64,000 bases of DNA. It comes from Noviherbaspirillum pedocola (GTDB lineage Bacteria; Pseudomonadota; Gammaproteobacteria; Burkholderiales; Burkholderiaceae_D). A program made the translations under genes and the position numbers. Shown here piece by piece: positions 1-8,692 of the stretch; position 1 is the first letter of the stretch, and the number at the start of each line of letters is the position of its first letter. The notes below the pieces were generated by a model. The model did no database searches. It saw only the letters and a program-made list of their open reading frames with translations, and was not told the DNA's origin. The stretch lies in the NCBI RefSeq assembly GCF_016632335.1, contig NZ_JAEPBG010000020.1:1-64000 (forward strand), read 5' to 3'.

Positions 1-7
1 GTGCCGT

Positions 8-92
8 CGATGCCCGGAGCGGGGCGCGGCTAAACTCGCTACGCTGCGCTTCGCTCAGACAGACGCCGCACCTTTTCCCGCTCCGGGCATCG
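8..92. repeat. long intergenic inverted repeat (REP-like)
   Basis: Sixteen bases at 8-23 (CGATGCCCGGAGCGGG) are the exact reverse complement of 77-92, enclosing a 53-base loop that itself contains CGCTACGCTGCGCTTCGCTC. No T run follows either arm, so a standard terminator is unlikely. The perfect arms and intergenic position suggest a dispersed palindromic element. Copy number cannot be judged from one window. Confidence 0.6.
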
Positions 93-157
93 CCGTCACG
101 GCGCAATCAACGGGGGTTAAAGGCAACAGCAACTGCAACTACAACGACAACTACAAA

Positions 158-253
<96 letters not shown>

Positions 254-388
254 AATCAGACTATCCGCCCTTATCTCGTCACGCCCGCAATCAACACGCG
301 TGCGCAACGGAAGCTACCGCACGCCTGCGATCCGCGCGAGTCACCGCATCACGAGCGCCCTGCCAGGCGCCCAGGCTCCAAAACTGTT

Positions 389-1960
389 TCAGCCAGCCGC
401 CTTCATGCCGGACGAACAGATCACCCTGCCCTTGCCCGCCGCCTTGGCCAGATACATCGCGGTATCGGCCAGCTGGAGTATGTTCACGCCCATCTGGTTG
501 GCGTCCTCGCATCCGGCGATGCCAATGCTGGCCGAGATCCGCGCCGTTCCGCCTTCGATGTCATACGGCGCCGAGAGTACGGCAATGAGCTTGTCGGCAA
601 GCTTTCTGGCGGCTTCGCCCGTTGTGTTGACCAGGACCACGGCGAACTCGTCCCCGCCCAGCCGCGCCGCCACATCGGATTCACGCAAGCTCGCGCGCAA
701 CCTGCGACCGACCGCGCACAGCACCGCGTCGCCGGCCGCATGCCCGTGGATGTCATTGACCGGCTTGAAGCCGTCGAGGTCGATGTACAGGATGGAAAAG
801 TCGCTCCGGTAACGCTTCGCATGCGCTGCCTGCTTGGCGACGAAATCATTGAAGAAACTGCGGTTCGGCAGCTCAGTCAACGCATCGTGCGTCGCCTGGT
901 ACTGCGCGCGGGCCAGCATGGAGGATGCCTGCGTCAGCGCGACCGCCACTTCATCGGCTTCGAGCAAATTCAGCCGCGGTATCGTCAGCTCCCGGCCATG
1001 GCCCAGCGCCAGCGCGGGCGCGACCAGACCATGCACCGCCTGCGAAATGCTCCTGCCGATGACGTGCGCCACGACGACGCTGGCGCCCAGCAGCAAAAGA
1101 ATCGTGCAGGCAAGCCAGCCCAGTTTCTGCGCCGCTGGCGCCGCGATCGACGCAGCCGGAATGCCGATGGCGATATACCAGTTCGACAGCGTCGACCGGC
1201 TGAACGCAGCAAGCACCGGGATGCCTTCGCTGGTCTTGCCCTCGAACCAGCCTTCGTTATCGAAAGACAGCGCTTCCTGCAGGTCACGCGACGCGGGCAT
1301 GCCCAGATAGCGCGCCATGTCATGGCTGCGCGCGATCATTCGGCCGCCGCTGTTGAGCACGGCGACGATCCAGTCCGCCGGCAACTGCTGCTGATGCAGA
1401 AGCTGCGCGAACTGCTCGGCCGGCTGCACTGCACACAGGCTGTAGATGTGCTTGCCCTTATCGTGGATCGGAACACAGATCGCCACCTGCGGTTTGCCGG
1501 TGACTGCGCCAAGGATGAGGCCGGATATGACCGGGCCGTCGCCACGCGCCAGCGGCCGCAGCATTGCAGAGTCCGCCACGCGCGGCAGGCGCTCGCCGAA
1601 GGGCCGCAGCGTGTTGAGCAATTGCTGGCCTTCCGGGTCCATCAGCATCAGGTTCTGTATCGGCTGGCTCGGCAACACCTGCAGCGCCTGGCCATAGAAA
1701 GTCTTCAGGTTGCGGCTGGACAGCGCCGGCGACGTAGCCAACGCGCCCAGCGTCGCATTGATGCCGGAAAACTGCTGGTCGACCAGGGAAGCAATCGTGC
1801 GCGCGGTAATGACAGCACTGTCGCGCAGCGCCTCGCGGTTGCGGTAGTAGTCGTAGGAAAGCAGCGCTACCGCGATCAGCGAAGCGGGAATAAGGCATGC
1901 CGCGACGAGCAGGGCAAGACGCGATCGTATCGATGAAAGGAAACGGAACCGGTTGAGCAT
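389..1960 (-). CDS. membrane diguanylate cyclase (GGDEF) with periplasmic sensor domain
   Basis: The 523-residue protein makes cyclic di-GMP from two GTP. A first transmembrane helix lies at about residues 12-35. A periplasmic Cache-like sensor region follows to about 270, a second helix spans about 280-302, then a HAMP-like linker and a GGDEF domain. The signature GGDEF is intact at 435-439. An RESD motif five residues upstream matches the RxxD product-inhibition site, so feedback control by c-di-GMP is expected. No EAL domain is present. I chose the ATG at 1960; a TTG ten codons upstream is also in frame. It lies 147 bases downstream of an HD-GYP phosphodiesterase on the same strand, so synthesis and breakdown of the messenger are encoded side by side. 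Confidence 0.92.
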   Translation of the reverse strand: MLNRFRFLSSIRSRLALLVAACLIPASLIAVALLSYDYYRNREALRDSAVITARTIASLVDQQFSGINATLGALATSPALSSRNLKTFYGQALQVLPSQPIQNLMLMDPEGQQLLNTLRPFGERLPRVADSAMLRPLARGDGPVISGLILGAVTGKPQVAICVPIHDKGKHIYSLCAVQPAEQFAQLLHQQQLPADWIVAVLNSGGRMIARSHDMARYLGMPASRDLQEALSFDNEGWFEGKTSEGIPVLAAFSRSTLSNWYIAIGIPAASIAAPAAQKLGWLACTILLLLGASVVVAHVIGRSISQAVHGLVAPALALGHGRELTIPRLNLLEADEVAVALTQASSMLARAQYQATHDALTELPNRSFFNDFVAKQAAHAKRYRSDFSILYIDLDGFKPVNDIHGHAAGDAVLCAVGRRLRASLRESDVAARLGGDEFAVVLVNTTGEAARKLADKLIAVLSAPYDIEGGTARISASIGIAGCEDANQMGVNILQLADTAMYLAKAAGKGRVICSSGMKAAG

Positions 1961-2106
1961 GGCATGGCCGAAACGGCAGAATTTCCGCAAGGATACACTG
2001 CCGCCACGCCGTCAGCGAGAAGAACAGACAGGCGATTCCCTGCCAATTGCAGTACACGGTCCCGGCGGCGCAGCGATCGTCTCCTGTTTGGCTCTTTCTT
2101 TGCGCC

Positions 2107-3405
2107 TCAGCCGTGCACCCACAGGTTTTCCAGGTTCTTGAACTCCCACTTCTCCGGGTCTTCCCAGTCGACGATCTTGTCGCGGGCATGCGGCACGCCG
2201 AGGTCGACCACCTCGGGCGGGATATGCGTCATCGATTTCGTCGAGAAAAACACGCGCACCCGCGGCTGCAGCAGCGATCTACCCAGCTGCTGCAGCACCA
2301 CGCCGAGCCGGCCCGATTCGAGGCGCACCAGGGTGCCGACCGGATAGATGCCGACGCTCTTGACGAAGGCCTGGAACACCGCCGCATCGAAATGTCCTTT
2401 CCAGGTTGCCATGAGGCGGATTGCCTTCGTCGGGCACCAGCCTTCCTTGTACGGGCGGTTCGAAGTCAGCGCATCGTAGACATCGCAGACCGCGCCCATG
2501 CGTGCCAGGCGGCTGATCTGCGCGTCCGCCAAGCCATGCGGATAGCCGGAACCATCGATCTTTTCATGGTGATGCAGCACCACGTCCAGCGCACTGGCGG
2601 GCACGCCGCTGCCCTTGGACAGAATCCGATGGCCGGCGACCGGATGCGACTTGATCACCCGAAATTCCTCGTCGGTCAGCGTGCCGGGCTTGTCCAGGAT
2701 GCCGTTGGGCACGGCCATCTTGCCGATGTCGTGCAACAGGCCGGCCAGACCGGCGTCGCGCACCTCGTCCTCCGGCATGCCGAGCTGGCGCGCCAGCGCC
2801 ACCATCAGCGCGCACACCGCGACCGAATGCATGTAGGTGTAATCGTTCTTGGTCTTGAGCCGAACCAGGCCGAGCAAGGCATCCGAGTTGCGCAGCACCG
2901 ACTGGGAAATCTCGTCGACCACCGGCAGCATGCGTTCCGCATCCACCGCCTGGCCCATGCGCAGTTCCTGGAACATTTCCACCATGGCGCGCCGCGCCTT
3001 GCCGCAAATCGCGGCGGCGCGGGCGCGCTCGGTTTCCAGCGGCGCCGGACGCGGCTCGTTGGGCGCAACCGGCAGCGGGTCGCCGAAGCCGTAGGACTCG
3101 GCGCGGCTCCTGGTTTCGATGTCGGGATTGGCAGACTGGGCGCTTGGCGCTTCAGCGGCCCGGCCCGACGCGGAAGCGGCGCTTTCGGCTTCCGTCTCTG
3201 GCCCGTTTGCAATCTCATCGGGATCCAGGCCCTTGCTGGTGTCGATCCAGACGCTGGTAAAGCCGTGATCGAGCAGCGTCTGGATATCCTTGTCCTTCGT
3301 CAGCAGGAAGGATGGGCGCCAGAAAGGCGATTCGAACCATTTTTCGCTGATTTTCGCGATGTACATACCGAGATGCAACTCGGTGGTTTCAATCTGCTTC
3401 AGCAC
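2107..3405 (-). CDS. HD-GYP c-di-GMP phosphodiesterase with N-terminal DUF3391
   Basis: The 432-residue soluble protein should hydrolyse cyclic di-GMP. Residues 1-60 match the DUF3391 domain that often precedes HD-GYP domains. A low-complexity Ala/Glu/Pro linker covers about 65-125. The HD-GYP domain follows, with HDIGK at 225-229 and HHEKIDGSGYP at 279-289, so metal ligands and the GYP signature are intact. The start is GTG at 3405, with no ATG close by; a weak AAGAG lies upstream. It is likely cotranscribed with the diguanylate cyclase downstream. Confidence 0.93.
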   Translation of the reverse strand: MLKQIETTELHLGMYIAKISEKWFESPFWRPSFLLTKDKDIQTLLDHGFTSVWIDTSKGLDPDEIANGPETEAESAASASGRAAEAPSAQSANPDIETRSRAESYGFGDPLPVAPNEPRPAPLETERARAAAICGKARRAMVEMFQELRMGQAVDAERMLPVVDEISQSVLRNSDALLGLVRLKTKNDYTYMHSVAVCALMVALARQLGMPEDEVRDAGLAGLLHDIGKMAVPNGILDKPGTLTDEEFRVIKSHPVAGHRILSKGSGVPASALDVVLHHHEKIDGSGYPHGLADAQISRLARMGAVCDVYDALTSNRPYKEGWCPTKAIRLMATWKGHFDAAVFQAFVKSVGIYPVGTLVRLESGRLGVVLQQLGRSLLQPRVRVFFSTKSMTHIPPEVVDLGVPHARDKIVDWEDPEKWEFKNLENLWVHG

Positions 3406-3641
3406 GGAAAAACCGCTCTTTCACTGTTGTTGTGTCGCTCATCGGGCGCATGGAGCCGCGGCGAGCTGTTGCAGGATAGGCGGTGGCAATGCGTTTCCTG
3501 CCTCACTTCGTGCACTCTCCGGAGGTCATTCTTGCGTCATTCGTGCGTTTTCGCACCTCTTATAAGATATATATCCTAATGGAAATATTGATTACAGACA
3601 ACTTGTTGGCGACAGGAAGGAGGGCGTTGTGGTATCGGCGT

Positions 3642-3689
3642 AACCGCGCGCGGGCGCCAGGGTGCCCGCGCCCGCCCGGCGGCGCGGTT
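3642..3689. terminator. GC-rich hairpin between divergent-strand-free genes
   Basis: GCGCGGGCGCC at 3648-3658 pairs with GGTGCCCGCGC at 3661-3671 (one G-T pair). An outer stem is formed by AACCGCGC 3642-3649 and GCGCGGTT 3682-3689, competing for the same bases. On the plus strand TTTTACG follows. It sits just downstream of the methyltransferase gene on the minus strand, where the T run is short. The rest of the 300-base gap 3406-3705 holds an AT-rich stretch near 3560-3600, probably the promoter region of the HD-GYP gene, and no gene. Confidence 0.4.
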
Positions 3690-3705
3690 TTACGCTTCAT
3701 ACAGG

Positions 3706-4464
3706 TTACCTGACCGCCTCGAAACGAGCGGCCTCGATCACGAAGGAGTCGTCCGCCTCAACCGCGAAGGCGCCGCGCACTTCCTCGGCGGCGGCGGCGA
3801 ACACGCTGCGGATCGCCGCTACGCGCTCGGCCGGCGTGCGCATGCGCGCGATCCAGTCGTCGAAGGCCATGCGCAGCGGCCAGCGCGCCTCGCAACGCTG
3901 CGCGAATCCGGCGTCGGCGAGCATGACTTCCCATTCCGAGACGCGGTAGTCGCGCACATGCGAAGCGTCGCGCAACAGTTCCACTGTCTGCAGCACGGTA
4001 TCGAACAACGGGTTTTCCGGAGCGACGATGTCGATGACCACCAGCGTGCCGCCCGGCTTGAGCACCCGATGCGCCTCGCGCAGCGCTGCGGGCACATCGC
4101 TCCAGTGATGCGCGGAAAAGCGGGTGGCGACGATATCGAAGCGCGCGTCGTCGAAAGGCAGGGCTTCCGCTGCGCCCGGCACGGTGACGATGTTGGCCAG
4201 GTTCCGTCCACGCGCCGCGGCTGCCACCGCCTGCAGCATGTTTTCGGACAGGTCGAAAGCCGTGACCGACCGGGCATGAGGCGCGGCCGCAAAGCTCAGG
4301 TGCCCGGCGCCGCAACCCAGATCCAGCACCTCGGCCCCGGCATGCCGCGCGGTCAGCGCGGCGACTGCCTGGAGATCAGCGCCGCTGGCATGGACGCTGC
4401 TGGAGAGATAGGCCGCGGCCGTGCCGCCAAACTGCCGCTCTGCGATTGCACTCTGTTTCATCAT
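3706..4464 (-). CDS. class I SAM-dependent methyltransferase (UbiE-like)
   Basis: This protein of about 252 residues has a Methyltransf_11 fold: motif I VLDLGCGAGHLSFAAA binds S-adenosylmethionine, followed by an acidic residue in TAFDLSENML, then LPFDDARFDIVATRFSAHHW and the post-motif segment LREAHRVLKPGGTLVVID. These are typical of small-molecule methyltransferases such as UbiE/COQ5; the substrate is not readable. Two adjacent ATG codons at 4464 and 4461 follow a GGAG ribosome site; the second is better spaced. The XRE regulator gene lies upstream on the same strand, 69 bases away, and may control it. Confidence 0.85.
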   Translation of the reverse strand: MMKQSAIAERQFGGTAAAYLSSSVHASGADLQAVAALTARHAGAEVLDLGCGAGHLSFAAAPHARSVTAFDLSENMLQAVAAAARGRNLANIVTVPGAAEALPFDDARFDIVATRFSAHHWSDVPAALREAHRVLKPGGTLVVIDIVAPENPLFDTVLQTVELLRDASHVRDYRVSEWEVMLADAGFAQRCEARWPLRMAFDDWIARMRTPAERVAAIRSVFAAAAEEVRGAFAVEADDSFVIEAARFEAVR

Positions 4465-4533
4465 CGACTCCGGATGCTGTTGAAAAGGAGCACACAGCAT
4501 AGCCAGGCGGGATGAGGCCAACCAGACCGTGTT

Positions 4534-5343
4534 TTATCCCGGTATGTTTTCTACCAGCGAGCCGTCCCGGTGCTCGTCTTCCAGCAGCACGGTTACCTTC
4601 AGATCCGGCCAGCCCTGCAACTGCAGCGTGACCTGCCGGAACACCAGGCGCCCTTGCCGCGGATGCAGAAAGCCGCGCATGCCGCCTTCCCTGGCCAGCA
4701 CTTCCTGCGCTCGCCACCAGCGCGCGAAATCCGCGCTTTCCCGTTGCAGCAAAGCGATCAGATCGGCGAGCGGCGCGTCCTCGCCTGCCTTGCCGCATTC
4801 CGCGCGAAACTCGGCCACCAGCCGCCGCGCCCGATCCGGCCAGTCGTCGACGAAGCTGCGCGCCGACGGCTGCAGGAACATGAAACGCAGCAGGTTGCGC
4901 TGCGCCTCGCCGGTCTCGCCCAGCCAGTCCTCGAACAGCCATGCCGCCCGCGCATTCCAGGCGACGGCGTTCCATTGGCGGTCCAGCGCATAAGCCGGCG
5001 CGGCAATGGCATCGAGCAGTTGCGACACCTCGTCGATCACCGATACCGCCGGCGCGGCAGTCTTCGCTTCGGGATCGACCTTGTTGGCGAGCCTGAACAG
5101 ATAGCCGCGCTCGGCGGCGGTCAGGCGCATCGCTTCGGCCAGGCGCGCAATGGTTTTCGCCGAGGCCGACACCGGCCGCCCCTGCTCGAGCCAGGTGACC
5201 CAGGTGACGCTGACGCCGCACAGCAGCGCCAGCTCTTCGCGGCGCAGGCCCGGCGTGCGTCGCCTCAGGCCGGGGGGCAGGCCGAGGGATGCCGGATCGA
5301 TCCGCTCCCGGTGCGCGCGGACGAATTTGCCAAGCTCGCTCAT
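4534..5343 (-). CDS. XRE-type transcriptional regulator with MmyB-like ligand domain
   Basis: The 269-residue protein has an N-terminal helix-turn-helix. The segment RTPGLRREELALLCGVSVTW followed by LEQGRP is diagnostic of the MmyB/ClgR-like XRE subfamily. Residues from about 100 form the MmyB-like ligand-binding domain, recognisable by WNAVAWN, AWLFEDW and the NLLRFMF segment. Such proteins usually control a neighbouring oxidoreductase or methyltransferase gene; here the nearest is the SAM methyltransferase immediately downstream. The ATG follows CAGGAAAGTCG, an acceptable ribosome site. Confidence 0.88.
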   Translation of the reverse strand: MSELGKFVRAHRERIDPASLGLPPGLRRRTPGLRREELALLCGVSVTWVTWLEQGRPVSASAKTIARLAEAMRLTAAERGYLFRLANKVDPEAKTAAPAVSVIDEVSQLLDAIAAPAYALDRQWNAVAWNARAAWLFEDWLGETGEAQRNLLRFMFLQPSARSFVDDWPDRARRLVAEFRAECGKAGEDAPLADLIALLQRESADFARWWRAQEVLAREGGMRGFLHPRQGRLVFRQVTLQLQGWPDLKVTVLLEDEHRDGSLVENIPG

Positions 5344-5440
5344 CGACTTTCCTGCGGGATGTGAAGGAGGGAGCGTTATATCAGGACAGGAGAAAAAAAC
5401 GAATCCTCGACGCCGATGGCGCAGCGCGTGACGAAAGCGA

Positions 5441-5522
5441 GCGCGCCCGGCGCAGCCTGCGCTGCAGCCGGGCGCGCCATGCCGCTTGCCTTCCCTTCAC
5501 TCTGAAAGAAGCGAAGGCAAGC
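5441..5522 (-). terminator. two consecutive hairpins after the DUF6351 gene
   Basis: GCTTGCCTTC 5484-5493 pairs with GAAGGCAAGC 5513-5522, ending six bases past the stop codon of the minus-strand DUF6351 gene. A second, perfect 11-bp stem follows (GCGCGCCCGGC 5441-5451 with GCCGGGCGCGC 5467-5477). Neither is followed by a clear T run, so termination is probable but not certain. Confidence 0.45.
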
Positions 5523-5528
5523 AGCGCG

Positions 5529-7841
5529 TTACTGCACCGCGTTCACATCAAAGATTTGATGCACCGGCGACGGGCCGACCGACGGCCAGGGCACCAGCCG
5601 GGTCTGGCTCACGCCCGGTTTGCTCCAGTCGCAGGTGCCGCTCGGGAAAATTCGGCGCAGGCGCGCCATTTCCGCCGGCGTAAAGGCGACCTGGTAGTCC
5701 GCCGCAGAGATTGCCTTCAACTCGCACTTGAACACATTCGCCGCCAGCGGGCCGCCGGCCTGGATGCGCGCATTGCTGTAGGACGGGAACATCGTATTGC
5801 AGGTCGAATTGTTCACGCCCAGCGTCTGCGTCTCGGGAATGAAGCGCATCGATGCATCGAAGCAGCCATCCACCGCCGCGGACGGCTTGTCGCGCAGCAC
5901 CTTGTCGCGCGCCGAGCCGGGGCCGGTGTCGGCCAGGATCTTCTCCATCCATTGCTCGAAGGTTGCAATGGCCAGCGGCGTGCCGGTGGACACCGGCGCA
6001 CTGACAGGGCCGCCGCGCCACATCACCTGGTTGTCCGCATTGCCATTGGCCTCGACCAGCCGAGCGCGCACTGCGAAATGCTCCCATTGCATGTGGTAGT
6101 TGGAATTGTTCTCGCCATAGATAGCGGTCGTATCCATGATCGGCAGCGAGGCCAGGCCGCCGCCGCCGGACAGCATCACGCCGGCCTGATACACCCGGCG
6201 CATCGCGCTCGTATTGCCGATGCTGCGCGTAGGCACCGGGTTGGCGTCGGTGTCGAAGCCGCCGACCGACTCGTTCAGGTCAAGGAACTGCGTGGTCGTG
6301 ATCCGGCCGGCGTTGAGCGCGGCCAGGCCATACTGCACGCCGGCGTTGTCGAACGGACGCAATGCATAGGTCGAAGACTGCGAAGGATCGAGCGGATTCT
6401 TCGCGCGGCCGTAGACGTTGACGTTCTCGTCGAACACCGTGGGCCGGGCGCCAGCGAAATTCGGCGTCGGGCCGTTCGGGTTGTAGCGCAGCGAGGCCGG
6501 CACTGCCGCATTGAATACCGCCGGGTTGTAGTTGGCGATGCCTGGATACGTCGGCGCAAGGCGACCCGGCACCGGGTCGGTGCGGCCCATCTGGTTGCCG
6601 TTGGCGACCAATGCCATCGTGTTTGCATAGCCGGACACCGCGGCCTGCTGCGCCGGCGTGAAGCTCGCCGCGCTCGCAGAAGCCCCTAGAAAGTAATTCG
6701 ACAGCAGGTGCGCATCCATGCCCGACATCGCGATGGCCAATGCATCCGGGAAGGTCGCGTCGATGAACACGCCGTCGAACAGGCCGGGGAAGGCATCCGC
6801 CACCTGCAGACTGGTATAGGCGCCGCCGGAGGTGCCGACGGTCATCGTGTAGGCCGGCACGCCATAGCGCTTGATGAAGTATTCCTTCGTCATCGACGTC
6901 ACTTCGCCGGCCACGACCGGATTGCAGCTGTTGGTCGGATGGTTCAGCGTGTTGGTCGCCACTGCATAGCCGCGCGAGAGCCAGGTGTCGTTCAGCGGGC
7001 TGTAGCCGAAACCGGCGCCGGAGATGTACCAGCCGCCGACGCAGCCGGTGCCATGGCCATAGACCAGGCGCCCGTTCCAGTTGCGCGGGCGCGCGGTCGG
7101 CGACGGTTCGGCATCCCGGCTCGGATCGAACAGCATCGTCATCTGGCTCACGCCACGGTCGATGGTGGTGGTTTCCACGCGCACGATGTAGGGCACCTTT
7201 TCGCCGGAAGGCTTGGTGATCATCGCCAGATCGGCGGGAAGGCTTTTCGGATCGCGCAGCGCGACAAAGCTGCCCTTGGTGCTGCGGTAGACAAACTGCA
7301 CATTGGTCGCGGCCGAGCAGTTCGGATCGTTCGGCGTGGTTTGCAACTTGCTGCCGTCCGGCAGGGAGAGCGAGCCGGTCTGGCAGATGAAGGGTTGGAT
7401 CGGCGGCCCGGAGAACATCGGGCCGCTGATGGGATAGTTCGTCACCGTCAGCGACGTGGTCAGGCCGCGGCCAGTGCTGGGCGTAAGCACGATGGTGTTG
7501 GCGCCTTCGGTCAGGCCCTTCACGAGGCCGATGTATTCACCGTCGCCGACCGCGGTGAAGGCCGAGGTGACATCGTTCCTGCCGGCCATGATGGTGAAGC
7601 CCTGCTTCGCAATGCCGGGCGGCAGCGTGGCCTTGATCAGGGCGCTGCCGCCGCTGACGTATTCCGGTTTCGAGGAAAGGACCTGCAAGGATACGGAATC
7701 CCGTTCGGCGGCGGCCGATGCGGCCGAGGCCGCCGAAGCCGGCGCAGTCAGCGCAAGCGCGGACGCGCCGGTTGCGGCGAGAAGGATGGTGAAGGATGCA
7801 GAGGCTGCACGGCCGGCAAGGGCCGCAAGGGGGAATCGCAT
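5529..7841 (-). CDS. secreted DUF6351 family protein (alpha/beta-hydrolase-like)
   Basis: The 770-residue protein begins with a signal peptide (hydrophobic Ala-rich segment to about residue 45). An N-terminal immunoglobulin-like region follows, then a long domain resembling the DUF6351 family. A nucleophile-elbow motif VGTSGGAY places a candidate catalytic serine at residue 338. YGHGTGCVGGWY at about 261-272 could form the oxyanion region. Together these suggest an extracellular or periplasmic esterase or depolymerase, but the substrate is unknown. ATG at 7841 is preceded by GGAGAC at good spacing. The gene stands alone between hairpins downstream and an 845-base gap upstream. Confidence 0.75.
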   Translation of the reverse strand: MRFPLAALAGRAASASFTILLAATGASALALTAPASAASAASAAAERDSVSLQVLSSKPEYVSGGSALIKATLPPGIAKQGFTIMAGRNDVTSAFTAVGDGEYIGLVKGLTEGANTIVLTPSTGRGLTTSLTVTNYPISGPMFSGPPIQPFICQTGSLSLPDGSKLQTTPNDPNCSAATNVQFVYRSTKGSFVALRDPKSLPADLAMITKPSGEKVPYIVRVETTTIDRGVSQMTMLFDPSRDAEPSPTARPRNWNGRLVYGHGTGCVGGWYISGAGFGYSPLNDTWLSRGYAVATNTLNHPTNSCNPVVAGEVTSMTKEYFIKRYGVPAYTMTVGTSGGAYTSLQVADAFPGLFDGVFIDATFPDALAIAMSGMDAHLLSNYFLGASASAASFTPAQQAAVSGYANTMALVANGNQMGRTDPVPGRLAPTYPGIANYNPAVFNAAVPASLRYNPNGPTPNFAGARPTVFDENVNVYGRAKNPLDPSQSSTYALRPFDNAGVQYGLAALNAGRITTTQFLDLNESVGGFDTDANPVPTRSIGNTSAMRRVYQAGVMLSGGGGLASLPIMDTTAIYGENNSNYHMQWEHFAVRARLVEANGNADNQVMWRGGPVSAPVSTGTPLAIATFEQWMEKILADTGPGSARDKVLRDKPSAAVDGCFDASMRFIPETQTLGVNNSTCNTMFPSYSNARIQAGGPLAANVFKCELKAISAADYQVAFTPAEMARLRRIFPSGTCDWSKPGVSQTRLVPWPSVGPSPVHQIFDVNAVQ

Positions 7842-8686
7842 GAGTTGTCTCCGAATGTTGTAGATTGTGTGCCCGCTTATTGGTGCGGGGCATCAGGGAC
7901 GAGGCCGTGACCAGGACCGTCAGCGTGAGAAGTGGCAACGCCGCTGGATGGCGTCGGCTCTTGCGACCGGCTTGCGGTAGGTCCGAGCGCGACGATGCTG
8001 TCTGTCGCTTACGGCTGGCCGCCTTGGCGCTTGCGCTGTGTTCCGCCTGTTGTGGCAACCGGCCGACCATGGTTGCGCGCACCGGAAACGAGCATGAAGC
8101 ACTGAGCCCCCTTTTCTTCGCTTAACAAATTCTGCTCAGTAAGCGAACGCGAAGGATTGAACTTGCGCAAACTTTCCCGGTGCAATCTGATTGCGTGGTC
8201 AATTACCCCCTTGCGCCTGTGAAAGAGCGCCGGCGCAATCCCGGCGTCGGTTATTGCGCTGACGTCACCTGGAGGTGGCGCATGAAAAAGTGCGCGATGC
8301 GTGCGTTGAGTTCGGGAATCGAAGTTTCGCGGTCGAATCCCGGGGGGATTGCGCAACAGCTTATCGGCAATGCTGCCGAAGGAGCCCTTCCGCCGCAAGG
8401 TTGCCAAGCTGGTTCGACAAGCTGGTTCGACAATCTGGTGCGGGCACGATGCATGTTCGCGTCGCGCCGCCCATCAGCAAAGCGTGGAGTGTAATGCCCG
8501 CGCGGCAGCATGGGACTGCCGGCGGCGCAGTCCGAGCGGATGCTGCCCGCCCAAACTACGCAACGGCGCGAGCGAGCCACATCGACTCCGCTTGGCCACA
8601 AAGGCTGCAACACGCGAGGACCGGGGCCGGCCTGGTCCGATGCGCGTCAGGGCGTCGGGGCGTCAGGGTTTCAGGGCCTCAGAGCC
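7842..8686. other. 845-base gene-poor interval
   Basis: No reading frame here has a convincing start, ribosome site or family resemblance. The interval holds the upstream region of the DUF6351 gene, a 13-base tandem duplication near 8406 and the start of an octamer repeat at 8645. A GGTCGAATCCC string near 8331 resembles a tRNA T loop, but no cloverleaf can be built around it. Confidence 0.6.
8406..8431. repeat. 13-bp tandem duplication
   Basis: AAGCTGGTTCGAC occurs twice head to tail at 8406-8418 and 8419-8431, followed by the partial unit AATCTGGT. It lies in non-coding DNA upstream of the DUF6351 gene. Confidence 0.8.
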
Positions 8687-8692
8687 TCAGAG
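8645..8692. repeat. degenerate octamer tandem repeat overlapping a gene end
   Basis: Six successive octamers are visible: CGTCAGGG, CGTCGGGG, CGTCAGGG, TTTCAGGG, CCTCAGAG, CCTCAGAG. The last unit overlaps the stop codon (8687-8689) of the PhnD-type gene, so repeat growth or loss could alter the C-terminus of that protein. Confidence 0.7.

Noticed and set aside
740-1936. Plus-strand frame opposite the diguanylate cyclase
   Set aside because: Arg/Gln-rich shadow of a clearly real minus-strand gene.
8318-8352. tRNA-like T-loop string GGTCGAATCCC
   Set aside because: No matching T stem, anticodon arm or acceptor stem could be built around it.
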